A stretch of DNA of 64,000 nucleotides, taken from positions 496,001 to 560,000 of the forward strand of contig CAVSPF010000003.1 in NCBI GenBank assembly GCA_963729995.1, read 5' to 3'. Both the position numbers and the translations under genes were made by a program. Of this stretch, positions 8,581 to 16,259 are shown one piece after another; the first letter of the stretch is position 1, and each line of letters opens with the position of its first letter. The notes under the pieces were generated by a model that worked only from the letters and a program-made list of their open reading frames with translations, had not been told where the DNA came from and searched no databases. The DNA comes from VRUE01 sp963729995. GTDB lineage: Bacteria > Actinomycetota > Thermoleophilia > Solirubrobacterales > 70-9.

Positions 8581-9301
8581 GGTCGATGGCAAGCTGGTCG
8601 TAGTCGGCTTCGACACCGCAACCGATGACACAGCCGTCTGCGCTACCCGCAACGGCGAGCTCCTGCATGAGTCGCTGCGGGGCGTCTCCGACAGGGGTGG
8701 CCCCCTGCACACGACGGCGCTGCTCGGGGAGGTCGACACGGCGGCTGCGGCGGCTGGCGGCTGGGGGGAGGTCGGGTCGATCGCCGTGGGGCTCGGGCCC
8801 GGCTCCTTCACCGGCCTGAGGATTGGGGTCGCCACCGCTCGGGCACTGGGGTTGAGCTGCGGGTTGCCTGTGATGGGGGTCTGCACGCTTGATGCGTTGG
8901 GCCGGGCCCTGGGCGAGATCGCCCCCGGGTCACCCGGCCTGGCGGTCATCGATGCGCGGCGCGGCGAGGTGTTTGCCGCGCTCTACGGGGCGCGCGGCGA
9001 GCGGCTCTGGGAGCCGCTGGTCATCCCCCCAGCCGAGCTTGCCGAGCGGGTGGTGACGCTCGCCAGGCCTCCAATGGGCGCCGGATCTGGAGCGGTACGA
9101 TTTCGCCAAGAGCTGGCGAGTCGGGGCGTCGCGGTGCCGGACGACGCCGACCCTGTGCACCGGATCGCCGCGCGGCATATCTGCGCCCTCGCGGTAACTG
9201 GGGCGAGCGGGGACGGAACCGGTCCCGTCGCTCCGATCTATTTGAGGCCCCCCGATGCGGAACGGTGGCGTGAGCGAAACACTTCCCAAGCAGCCGAGTG
9301 A
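8570..9301 (+). CDS. tsaB: tRNA threonylcarbamoyladenosine biosynthesis protein TsaB
   Basis: TsaB is the inactive ASKHA-fold partner that activates TsaD in t6A formation. Conserved parts: the N-terminal strand VVVGFDTATDDTAV, GLGPGSFTGLRIGVATARAL, and VIDARRGEVFAALY. The TTG at 8570 is the only plausible start before the conserved strand and gives 243 residues. The C-terminus overlaps the rimI start region. tsaE, tsaB, rimI and tsaD together form the usual actinobacterial t6A cluster. Confidence 0.92.
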   Translation: MSVEVDGKLVVVGFDTATDDTAVCATRNGELLHESLRGVSDRGGPLHTTALLGEVDTAAAAAGGWGEVGSIAVGLGPGSFTGLRIGVATARALGLSCGLPVMGVCTLDALGRALGEIAPGSPGLAVIDARRGEVFAALYGARGERLWEPLVIPPAELAERVVTLARPPMGAGSGAVRFRQELASRGVAVPDDADPVHRIAARHICALAVTGASGDGTGPVAPIYLRPPDAERWRERNTSQAAE

Positions 9302-9740
9302 GGCGACCCGCGAGCCGGTTGTGCGGCGGCTTGCCTACAGCGACCTGCCTGCGGTGATCTCGATCGAGCGGCGCTCCTTCTCGACTCCATGGTCGCTGGC
9401 GATGTTCGTGCTCGAGCTCTCGAAGCCGTCCGGGATCTGCCTGGCGGCGACCAACGGGGACGAGCTGCTCGGCTACCTCGTCTGCTCCCGCTACGACCGG
9501 GTCCGCCACCTGATGAACGTTGCGGTTGCACCGGAGCGGCGGCGTACGGGTGTTGCCACCAGGCTGATCCGGCGACTCCTGGAGGAGGCTGGGCGCGAGC
9601 TTCCGCTGACGCTCGAGGTGCGGGTCTCCAATCGCGATGCAATCGCGATGTACGAGGGCCTTGGCTTTCGCTCCGCGGGGGTGCGCCCCCGCTACTACCA
9701 GGACAACGGCGAGGACGCGCTGATCATGTGGCTCGATTGA
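9255..9740 (+). CDS. rimI: Ribosomal protein alanine N-acetyltransferase (RimI-like GNAT)
   Basis: A GNAT acetyltransferase that in the family acetylates the N-terminus of ribosomal protein bS18, and sometimes acts on TsaD. The acetyl-CoA loop is seen as VAPERRRTGVATRLIRRLL, and the C-terminal EVRVSNRDAIAMYEGLGF and GVRPRYYQDNGEDALIM are typical RimI. ATG 9255 overlaps tsaB by 47 bases. A GTG at 9270 is an equally possible start, because similarity only begins around residue 20. It ends in a four-base overlap with tsaD. Confidence 0.9.
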   Translation: MRNGGVSETLPKQPSEATREPVVRRLAYSDLPAVISIERRSFSTPWSLAMFVLELSKPSGICLAATNGDELLGYLVCSRYDRVRHLMNVAVAPERRRTGVATRLIRRLLEEAGRELPLTLEVRVSNRDAIAMYEGLGFRSAGVRPRYYQDNGEDALIMWLD

Positions 9741-10744
9741 TCCTGGCGATAGAGACGTCCTGCGACGACACCTGCGCGGCCGTGGTCGACGGCCCGCACA
9801 TCCTCGCCAACACGATCTCCTCGCAGGCCGCGATGCACGCGCGCTTCGGGGGGATCGTGCCCGAGGTTGCCTCGCGCCACCACCTCGAGCTGACGGTTCC
9901 CGTTGTCGAGGCTGCGCTCGCCGAGGCCGGTGCGTCGCTCGATGACATGGACGCGGTTGCGGTCACGGCTGGCCCCGGGCTGATAGGGGCGCTCCTGGTC
10001 GGGGTCAGCACCGCCAAGGCGATCGCCGCGCCGCGGCGGCTGCCGCTGATCCCGGTCGACCACCTGCAGGGTCATGTGGCCGCCAACTTCCTCGCGCCCG
10101 AACCGCTCGATCCCCCTTTCCTCTGCCTCGTGGCGAGCGGCGGCCACACGCTGCTGGCCGCGGTCCGCGAGCACACGGGTCACGAGGTCCTCGGGCAGAC
10201 CCTCGACGACGCCGCCGGAGAGGCGTTCGACAAGGTCGCCCGCCTGCTCGGCCTCGGCTACCCGGGCGGGCCGGCCCTGGAGCGGCTCGCGGCAGAGGGC
10301 AACCCGGAGGCCTTCGGGCTGCCGGTCGCGATGAGCCGGGGACCTGGTCTCGACTTCAGCTTCAGCGGGTTGAAGACGGCGCTGGTCTATCTGTGCCGCG
10401 ACCTGGGCCCGGATGTGGTTCGGGAGCGCCGCGCGGATCTCGCGGCCAGCTTCCAGGCGGCGGCGGTCGGGCAGCTGATCGCGAAGCTCGAGCGGGCGCT
10501 GAAGCAGGGCGAGTGGCAGGCCGTGGCGCTGGGGGGCGGGGTCGCCGCCAACGGGACGCTGCGCGAGGCGGTTGCGGCGCTGTGCGAGCGTCGTGGCCTG
10601 CGCCTGAAGCTGGTTCCGGCGGAGCTGTGCACCGACAACGCCGCAATGATCGGGTCCGCCGCTCGCTTCGCGCCGCGGCTGCCCCACCCCGACTACCTCT
10701 CCTACGACGCCTTTCCCAGCGGCAGCCCCACGCCGGTCCCATGA
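9737..10744 (+). CDS. tsaD: tRNA threonylcarbamoyladenosine transferase TsaD
   Basis: Catalytic subunit that transfers the threonylcarbamoyl group to A37 of tRNA. Motifs: AIETSCDDTCAAVVD at the N-terminus, the iron ligands H and H in VDHLQGHVAA, LVASGGHTLL, GEAFDKVARLLGLGYPGGP, and the third ligand Asp in CTDNAAMIG. From TTG 9737 (TTGA overlap with rimI, like tsaE) the protein has 335 residues. A GTG at 9728 is an alternative start. The stop overlaps the next gene as ATGA. Confidence 0.95.
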   Translation: MILAIETSCDDTCAAVVDGPHILANTISSQAAMHARFGGIVPEVASRHHLELTVPVVEAALAEAGASLDDMDAVAVTAGPGLIGALLVGVSTAKAIAAPRRLPLIPVDHLQGHVAANFLAPEPLDPPFLCLVASGGHTLLAAVREHTGHEVLGQTLDDAAGEAFDKVARLLGLGYPGGPALERLAAEGNPEAFGLPVAMSRGPGLDFSFSGLKTALVYLCRDLGPDVVRERRADLAASFQAAAVGQLIAKLERALKQGEWQAVALGGGVAANGTLREAVAALCERRGLRLKLVPAELCTDNAAMIGSAARFAPRLPHPDYLSYDAFPSGSPTPVP

Positions 10745-11010
10745 TCGAGGTCGTTGTCTACTCGCGCCCGGGCTGTCACCTCTGCGACGACGCGCTGGAG
10801 GCGATCGCCGCGCTCAACGGGGAGGGTTACCGGTTCGAGCTGCGGGAGGTCGACATCGAGAGCGACGAGCTGTTGCTGCGACGCCTCCTCGAGCGCATCC
10901 CGGTGGTGGAGGTGGACGGCGAGATCGTGTCCGAGCTGATCCTCGACGAAGCCGCCGTGCGGGCGCGGCTCGATACTGTGGGGACCGAAGATGATCGAGC
11001 AGGCGGTTGA
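10741..11010 (+). CDS. Glutaredoxin-like thiol protein
   Basis: An 89-residue thioredoxin-fold protein of the small glutaredoxin/DUF836 type. The active-site motif CHLC lies at residues 12-15 after the first strand (EVVVYSRPG), and the cis-proline loop is IPVVEVDG. Such proteins exchange disulfides in the cytoplasm with low-molecular-weight thiols. The start overlaps the tsaD stop as ATGA and its 3' end overlaps the rex start by 20 bases, placing a thiol protein next to a redox repressor. Its partner is unknown. Confidence 0.85.
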   Translation: MIEVVVYSRPGCHLCDDALEAIAALNGEGYRFELREVDIESDELLLRRLLERIPVVEVDGEIVSELILDEAAVRARLDTVGTEDDRAGG

Positions 11011-11662
11011 GGGAGTTGAGGTGTCAGACGGGCTGGCCGCCGACGGCGAGCGCCTCTCGCTTGGCGTCGCGGCGCGCCTCTCGCGTTATCTCCAGGTCCT
11101 CACGCAGGCGCGCAAGATGGGTCGGGAGACGATCTCCTCGCAGGAACTGTCCAACTACACCCACATCAACCCGACCCAGATCCGTCGCGACCTCTCGGGG
11201 TTCGGCAAGTTCGGCAAGCGCGGCGTGGGCTACAACGTCGACTCGCTGGTGGGGGAGATCCGCAAGATCCTCCGCACCTCCGGCCAACACAACATCGCCC
11301 TGTTCGGAGCCGGCAACCTCGGCCAGGCGATCGCCAGCTCCGACATCTTCGCCGACCACGGCTTCCAGGTGGTCGCCGTGTTCGACGTCGACCCTGACCT
11401 GGTCGGGGGCGAAGTCGGCGGCGTGCGCGTGCGTGACTTCGCCGAGCTGGCGGAGGTCGTCGCCGCGCAGGAGATCGTGGTGGGCGTCCTGGCCGTTCCG
11501 GCCGCCGCGGCGCAGGCCGTCGCCGATCGGCTGGTCGACGCAGGCGTCAAGATCATCTTCAACTACTCCGAGCAGCTGCTGCGGGTGCCGCCAGAGGTGA
11601 CGGTGCACGCCTCCAGCCCGGCGGTCGACCTGCTCTACGCCCTGTACTTCTACCTGACCTGA
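10991..11662 (+). CDS. rex: Redox-sensing transcriptional repressor Rex
   Basis: Rex binds operator DNA when the NADH/NAD+ ratio is low and lets go when NADH is high, controlling respiratory and fermentative genes. N-terminal winged helix: RLSRYLQVLTQARKMG, ISSQELSNYTHINPTQIRRD, then SGFGKFGKRGVGY. The Rossmann motif ALFGAGNLGQAI and the acidic strand end VFDVDPD follow. The C-terminal swapped helix (SSPAVDLLYALYFYL) is present. 223 residues from ATG 10991; a GTG at 11021 is possible. No Rex operator was searched for quantitatively. Confidence 0.95.
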   Translation: MIEQAVEGVEVSDGLAADGERLSLGVAARLSRYLQVLTQARKMGRETISSQELSNYTHINPTQIRRDLSGFGKFGKRGVGYNVDSLVGEIRKILRTSGQHNIALFGAGNLGQAIASSDIFADHGFQVVAVFDVDPDLVGGEVGGVRVRDFAELAEVVAAQEIVVGVLAVPAAAAQAVADRLVDAGVKIIFNYSEQLLRVPPEVTVHASSPAVDLLYALYFYLT

Positions 11663-11666
11663 TTCC

Positions 11667-12824
11667 TTGTCCCTGGACCTCGACCTCGCTCGGGAGAGAT
11701 TCGAGACCTCAACCGATTTCACAATCGGGCTGGAGGAGGAGTTCGCGATCATCGACCCGGGGACGCTCGAGCTGGAGCACCGCTTCGAGGACGTCTACGC
11801 GGCGTGCCAGAGGGACGAGGTGCTGGCCCCCTCTGCGGCCGGGGAGCTGATTGCCGCCGAGATCGAGATCCGCTCCGGCCGGGCGGTGAGCTTCGGGGAG
11901 GCGGTCGCCAGGCAGCGCGAGCGACGCAGCCGTCTCTTCGAGCTGGTCGAGGGCATGGGCCTCGGGTTGGGCGCGATGGGCACCCATCCCTGGGCGAACT
12001 ACCTCGACCAGCGGATCATCGACACCCCCCACTACACGAGGCTCAGACACGAACTTGGCTGGGTCGCCCAGCGCAACAACACCTGGAGCATGCATGTCCA
12101 CATGGGCGTGCGCGGCGCCGACCGGGCGATTGCCGTCTGCGACTGGATGCGGGAGCTGCTGCCGTTGCTGCTGGCCGCCTCCGCCAACTCACCCTTCCTC
12201 GACCGCCGCGACACCGGCCTGCACACGGTGCGCACCGAGATCTTCACCCGCACCTTCCCGCGCTGTGGCGTGCCCGGCCCGTTTCGGAGCTGGGACCGCT
12301 ACGCCGAGTTCGTCGGGATGCTGGAGAAGACGGGCACGGTCGTCGAGTCGACCCAGCTCTGGTGGAGCGTCCGTCCCCACCACCAGTTCGGCACCGTCGA
12401 GGTGCGGATCTGCGACGCGCAGACGCGCGGCGACGAGTCGTTCGCCCTTGCCGGGCTGATCGCCGCCTGCATCGGGCAGATGGCGCTCGATTACGACGAG
12501 CGCGGCTACGACCGCGATGGGCCTCCACTCGCCGACCGCGAGATCGAGGAGAACCTGTGGCGGGCTATCCGCTACGGGATGGGAGGGAAGATGATCGACT
12601 TTCGCCACGGCATCGAGGTCGAGGCGCGGGCCGCGCTCGACGAGCTGCTCGCCTGGACCGGTCCGGCTCGCTCGCGGCTGGGGATCGAGGCCGTCCTCCC
12701 GGAGCGCAACGGCGCCCAGCGGGCCCGCGAGGCGCTGGACGCCGGAGTCGCGATCGAGGACATCTACCGCGACGCCGTCAGCGAGACCCGGCGCACCTAC
12801 GCCGGGGCGAAACAGGCGGCGTAG
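11667..12824 (+). CDS. Carboxylate-amine ligase, glutamate--cysteine ligase type 2 (YbdK-like)
   Basis: A 385-residue member of the GCS2 family, which joins a glutamate gamma-carboxyl to an amine such as cysteine using ATP. Motifs: IGLEEEFAIID (metal ligands) near residue 20, WSMHVHMGVRG around residue 140, and RTEIFTRTFPRCGVP. Start is TTG 11667, five bases after rex. In actinobacteria related enzymes supply gamma-glutamylcysteine for ergothioneine or unknown thiols. No ergothioneine genes are adjacent, so the product is uncertain. The position after the thiol protein and Rex suggests a redox role. Confidence 0.85.
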   Translation: MSLDLDLARERFETSTDFTIGLEEEFAIIDPGTLELEHRFEDVYAACQRDEVLAPSAAGELIAAEIEIRSGRAVSFGEAVARQRERRSRLFELVEGMGLGLGAMGTHPWANYLDQRIIDTPHYTRLRHELGWVAQRNNTWSMHVHMGVRGADRAIAVCDWMRELLPLLLAASANSPFLDRRDTGLHTVRTEIFTRTFPRCGVPGPFRSWDRYAEFVGMLEKTGTVVESTQLWWSVRPHHQFGTVEVRICDAQTRGDESFALAGLIAACIGQMALDYDERGYDRDGPPLADREIEENLWRAIRYGMGGKMIDFRHGIEVEARAALDELLAWTGPARSRLGIEAVLPERNGAQRAREALDAGVAIEDIYRDAVSETRRTYAGAKQAA

Positions 12825-12909
12825 AGGCGTTTGCGGGGAGTCGCGGGACGCGTGCGCCGCATGCGTATATAGACTCCGCCGCCGCTAAAGCCAGCCGGAG
12901 GAACCTAAC

Positions 12910-14997
12910 TTGACCAGCTTCTTGACCGATTACGGAGTCGTTGTCGCGCTTGTCTGCGCAGGGGCGGCAATTGTCTACGGACTTGTGATTACCCAGCGCC
13001 TGCTCTCCCGCTCGCCCGGGAACGAGCGGATGCGCGAAATCTCGGCCGCCGTGCAGGAAGGCGCCGGCGCCTACCTGAAGCGCCAGTACACGATCATCGC
13101 CGCGGTTGCGGTCCCGGTCGCGATCCTCCTCTGGATCCTTCAGGACTACAAGACGGCGATCGGCTTCGTCTTCGGCGGCGCCCTTTCGGGCTCGGCCGGC
13201 TTCATCGGGATGAACCTCTCGGTGCGCGCCAACGCCCGCGTCGCCGAGGCGGCGCGCGGCGGCGTCCCACCGGCGCTCGACGTCGCCTTCAAGGGCGGCT
13301 CCGTCACCGGCCTGCTCGTCGTCGGGCTGGCGCTGGTCGGCGTCGCCGGCTACTTCGGCATCCTGGTGATCACCGGCAGCACCGACAAGGAGGCGGTCGA
13401 CGCCCTTGTCGGCCTCGGCTTCGGCGGCTCGCTGATCTCCGTCTTCGCCCGGCTGGGCGGCGGCATCTTCACCAAGGCCGCCGACGTCGGCGCCGACCTG
13501 GTCGGCAAGGTGGAGGCGGGGATTCCCGAGGACGACCCCCGCAACCCGGCGGTGATCGCCGACAACGTCGGCGACAACGTCGGCGACTGCGCCGGCATGG
13601 CGGCCGACCTCTTCGAGACCTACGCCGTCACCTCGGTCGCCGTGATGCTGCTCGGCGTCCTCACCTTCACCGGCGCGGGCGGCACCTTCTCGCGCGAGGT
13701 GGCGATCTACCCGCTGGTCATCGGTGGCGTCGCGATCATCGCCTCGATCATCGGGGCGCTCTCGGTGCGGACGAAGTCCGACCGGGTCGAGGGGGCGCTG
13801 TACACGGGGATGATCGTCTCCGGCGTGCTCTCGATCGCCGCTTTCTACCCGATCACCAAGTGGCTGATGGCGGACCCGGTTCGGCTCGGCCTCAGCACCG
13901 CGGCCAAGGCGGTCACCACCACCGACCTCTGGCTCTGCGCCGTGATCGGCGTGGCTGTCACCGCGCTGCTGTTCGTGATCACCGACTACTACACCTCGAC
14001 GCGGTTCAGGCCGGTGAGGACGATCGCCGACGCCTCCGTGACCGGTCACGCGACCAACATCATCCAGGGGCTCGCGCAGGGGTTCCAGTCGACGGCCGCG
14101 CCGGCGCTGGTGATCGCCCTGGCGATCCTCGGCGCCAACGAGCTGGCGGGGATCTACGGGATCGGCATCGCGGTGATGGCACAGCTCTCGCTCTGCGGCC
14201 TGATCGTCGCCCTCGACGCCTTCGGTCCGATCACCGACAACGCCGGTGGGATCGCCGAGATGGCCGACCTCCCCGAGGAGGTGCGCAACGTCACCGACCC
14301 GCTCGACGCCGTAGGCAACACGACCAAGGCCGTCACCAAGGGATACGCGATCGGCTCCGCGGCGCTCGCCGCCCTGGTGCTGTTCTCGGCGTTCAAGAGC
14401 GAGCTGAGCGAAAAAGCACCGGCCGGCTACGACCTGGGCCACCTCTTCAACCTGACCAGCCCGGCCGTCCTGGTCGGCCTGCTGATCGGCGGCATGATGG
14501 TCTACCTGTTCGCGGCGCTGGCGATCGAGGCGGTCGGCCGCGCCGGCGGCCAGGTGGTCGAGGAGGTGCGCAAGCAGTTCCGCGAGCACCCCGGGATCAT
14601 GGAGGGGACCGAGAAGCCCGAGTACGGCAAAACGGTCGCGATCGTCACCGCGGCGGCCCAGAAGGAGATGATCCTGCCGTCGCTGATCCCGATCGTCGTG
14701 CCGGTCATCGTCGGGCTGCTCAGCGTCGACGCGCTCGGCGGCCTGCTGATCGGCGTCATCGTCGTCGGCCTCTTCATGGCGATCTCGATGACCGCCGGCG
14801 GCGGCGCCTGGGACAACGCCAAGAAGCTGATCGAGGACGGCGCCCTCGGCGGCAAGGGCTCCCCGGCCCACGCCGCCTCGGTGACCGGCGACACGGTCGG
14901 CGACCCCTACAAGGACACGGCCGGCCCGGCGATCAACCCGATGATCAAGGTCGCCAACATCGTCGCCATCCTGATCATCCCGATAGTCCACTTCTGA
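12910..14997 (+). CDS. hppA: Membrane H+-translocating pyrophosphatase, K+-independent type
   Basis: Integral membrane enzyme that couples pyrophosphate hydrolysis to proton export. 695 residues with about 16 hydrophobic segments. Pyrophosphate/Mg site: DVGADLVGKVEAG, then DDPRNPAVIADNVGDNVGD and CAGMAADLFETY; the C-terminal acidic set is GGAWDNAKKLIEDG and TGDTVGDPYKDTAGP. The key position reads GNTTKA, with Lys where K+-dependent enzymes have Ala, so the K+-independent class is expected from the known rule. GGAGGAA lies about seven bases before the TTG start at 12910. A hairpin terminator follows. Confidence 0.96.
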   Translation: MTSFLTDYGVVVALVCAGAAIVYGLVITQRLLSRSPGNERMREISAAVQEGAGAYLKRQYTIIAAVAVPVAILLWILQDYKTAIGFVFGGALSGSAGFIGMNLSVRANARVAEAARGGVPPALDVAFKGGSVTGLLVVGLALVGVAGYFGILVITGSTDKEAVDALVGLGFGGSLISVFARLGGGIFTKAADVGADLVGKVEAGIPEDDPRNPAVIADNVGDNVGDCAGMAADLFETYAVTSVAVMLLGVLTFTGAGGTFSREVAIYPLVIGGVAIIASIIGALSVRTKSDRVEGALYTGMIVSGVLSIAAFYPITKWLMADPVRLGLSTAAKAVTTTDLWLCAVIGVAVTALLFVITDYYTSTRFRPVRTIADASVTGHATNIIQGLAQGFQSTAAPALVIALAILGANELAGIYGIGIAVMAQLSLCGLIVALDAFGPITDNAGGIAEMADLPEEVRNVTDPLDAVGNTTKAVTKGYAIGSAALAALVLFSAFKSELSEKAPAGYDLGHLFNLTSPAVLVGLLIGGMMVYLFAALAIEAVGRAGGQVVEEVRKQFREHPGIMEGTEKPEYGKTVAIVTAAAQKEMILPSLIPIVVPVIVGLLSVDALGGLLIGVIVVGLFMAISMTAGGGAWDNAKKLIEDGALGGKGSPAHAASVTGDTVGDPYKDTAGPAINPMIKVANIVAILIIPIVHF

Positions 14998-15008
14998 GGC
15001 TTGGCAGG

Positions 15009-15033
15009 GGGGAGGGGCACCCTGCCCCTCCCC
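15009..15033 (+). terminator. Hairpin terminator after hppA
   Basis: An 11-base-pair perfect stem (GGGGAGGGGCA and its complement) with a CCC loop, eleven bases after the hppA stop. No U-run follows, as is common in high-GC actinobacteria. It also lies just beyond the end of the convergent DUF559 gene. Confidence 0.6.
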
Positions 15034-15049
15034 GACGGCGGCGCCCTCT

Positions 15050-15946
15050 TCAGGCGAGAGCCCGCAAGGCATCGGCAACGCGGTCGGGTTCGTCGACCAG
15101 CTGCCGGTGGGTGAGGCGAAGAACCTCATAGCCGAGCGTCCGAAGCCTGAGGTCGCGATCTCGGTCGTCCTCGAACGCGACCCGGCCGCGGTGGTATCTG
15201 TAGCCGTCGGTTTCGACGATCAGGCCCCGGTCTCGCCAGAGGAAGTCGACCTCCAGGGAGTCGATCAGGACGTTGACCTCGGGGGGTGGGAAGCCCTGCC
15301 GGCGACAGAGCTGCAGGAAGGCCAGCTCTAGGTCGCTGCGACTGCGTTCATTTATGGCCTCGGCCCCGGTCGGTAGCCCGAGCACGTCGGCCTGGCGTAT
15401 AGCTCGTCGCAACTCCCGGGTCGAAACCGCGCTGTACCGGCCTCTGGCCAAGGTGGCTCGGCGAAGGTCCGCGATGGTGCGCGCCGGTGTGGTGACCGGA
15501 AAGCCACGCTGGGACGTCACATAGGCAGGTAGGAGATTTGGGCACCGATGCATCCGGATTCCGCGGCGTTTTCGTCGTCCTCCCTTGCCAGGTACCGAGA
15601 TGTCGACTGGGCCGCCGGTTGGGGGCAGCAGCTGCCATAGGGCGGCGGCACTCCGGTGGCTGAGAGCAGCACCCCAGTGGTGAAGGACGGTGTTTGGATG
15701 GTCCCGGGCTGCATCGTTCCCGCAGGCGAGAATCGCCGCCATCCACAGACCCTCGTGGGCCAACGCCACATGACCCACCGCGTAGACGCCCCGATGGATC
15801 CGGTGCAGGCGGCCCGCGCGTGCCCGCCGTGCTATCGCGCTCTCGGACCATCCGGCTGATCGGAGCTGGGCGAATGACACCACCCCGTGCTGACGGGCGG
15901 CAATCTTCGCCACTGCCAGGTCCGTAGTGGCGCGTTGTTGTCGCAT
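15050..15946 (-). CDS. AbiEi-type N-terminal plus DUF559 (Vsr-like) domain protein
   Basis: A 298-residue protein of a type very common in actinobacteria. Residues 1-100 resemble the AbiEi antitoxin N-terminal winged helix (AARQHGVVSFAQLRSAG, HRIHRGVYAVGHV). The C-terminal third is a DUF559 nuclease-like fold with VDFLWRDRGLIVETDGYRYH and DDRDRDLRLRTLGYEVLRLT, similar to the very-short-patch repair endonuclease core. The acidic residues (Asp in VDF, Glu/Asp in ETDG) would be catalytic. The function is not established. It may be a mobile nuclease or a toxin-antitoxin relative; no AbiEii toxin is adjacent. Confidence 0.75.
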   Translation of the reverse strand: MRQQRATTDLAVAKIAARQHGVVSFAQLRSAGWSESAIARRARAGRLHRIHRGVYAVGHVALAHEGLWMAAILACGNDAARDHPNTVLHHWGAALSHRSAAALWQLLPPTGGPVDISVPGKGGRRKRRGIRMHRCPNLLPAYVTSQRGFPVTTPARTIADLRRATLARGRYSAVSTRELRRAIRQADVLGLPTGAEAINERSRSDLELAFLQLCRRQGFPPPEVNVLIDSLEVDFLWRDRGLIVETDGYRYHRGRVAFEDDRDRDLRLRTLGYEVLRLTHRQLVDEPDRVADALRALA

Positions 15947-16064
15947 GCCGACACTAAGGCGCCATTGGCGTGGATCCTCCCCCCGTGCCGGGTAATCGTC
16001 GTATCGGACCCGGCGGCGCAGCAGCGCGCCGAAGCAGCGCCGGTCCTCGCCTAGAATCGCCAGG

Positions 16065-16259
16065 ATGGCCTCGCCTCAGCGGATCTACAGTGGTTCCGTC
16101 CGTGCCTTCTCCGTCGCCTTCATCGCCTTTGGCCTGGCGATCCTCGTGATCACCCTCGCCAACGGAGGCGGTCCGCTCTCAGTGGGTGTGCTGATGGGGA
16201 TCGCCTTCGTGGGGGTCGGCGCGGCGCGGCTCTGGCTGTCGTTTCGGATGAGCCGGTGA
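16065..16259 (+). CDS. Small two-helix membrane protein
   Basis: A 64-residue protein with two hydrophobic segments (about residues 13-31 and 38-56) and a basic end (WLSFRMSR). ATG 16065 follows a CAGG. The stop overlaps the GTG start of the large permease downstream (GTGA), so the two are likely co-translated. No known family recognised; it could be an accessory peptide to that permease. Confidence 0.65.
   Translation: MASPQRIYSGSVRAFSVAFIAFGLAILVITLANGGGPLSVGVLMGIAFVGVGAARLWLSFRMSR

Noticed and set aside
12778..15129. 783-codon reverse frame across hppA
   Set aside because: Very Asp/Arg/Gly/His-rich translation, the typical shadow of a GC-rich membrane-protein gene.
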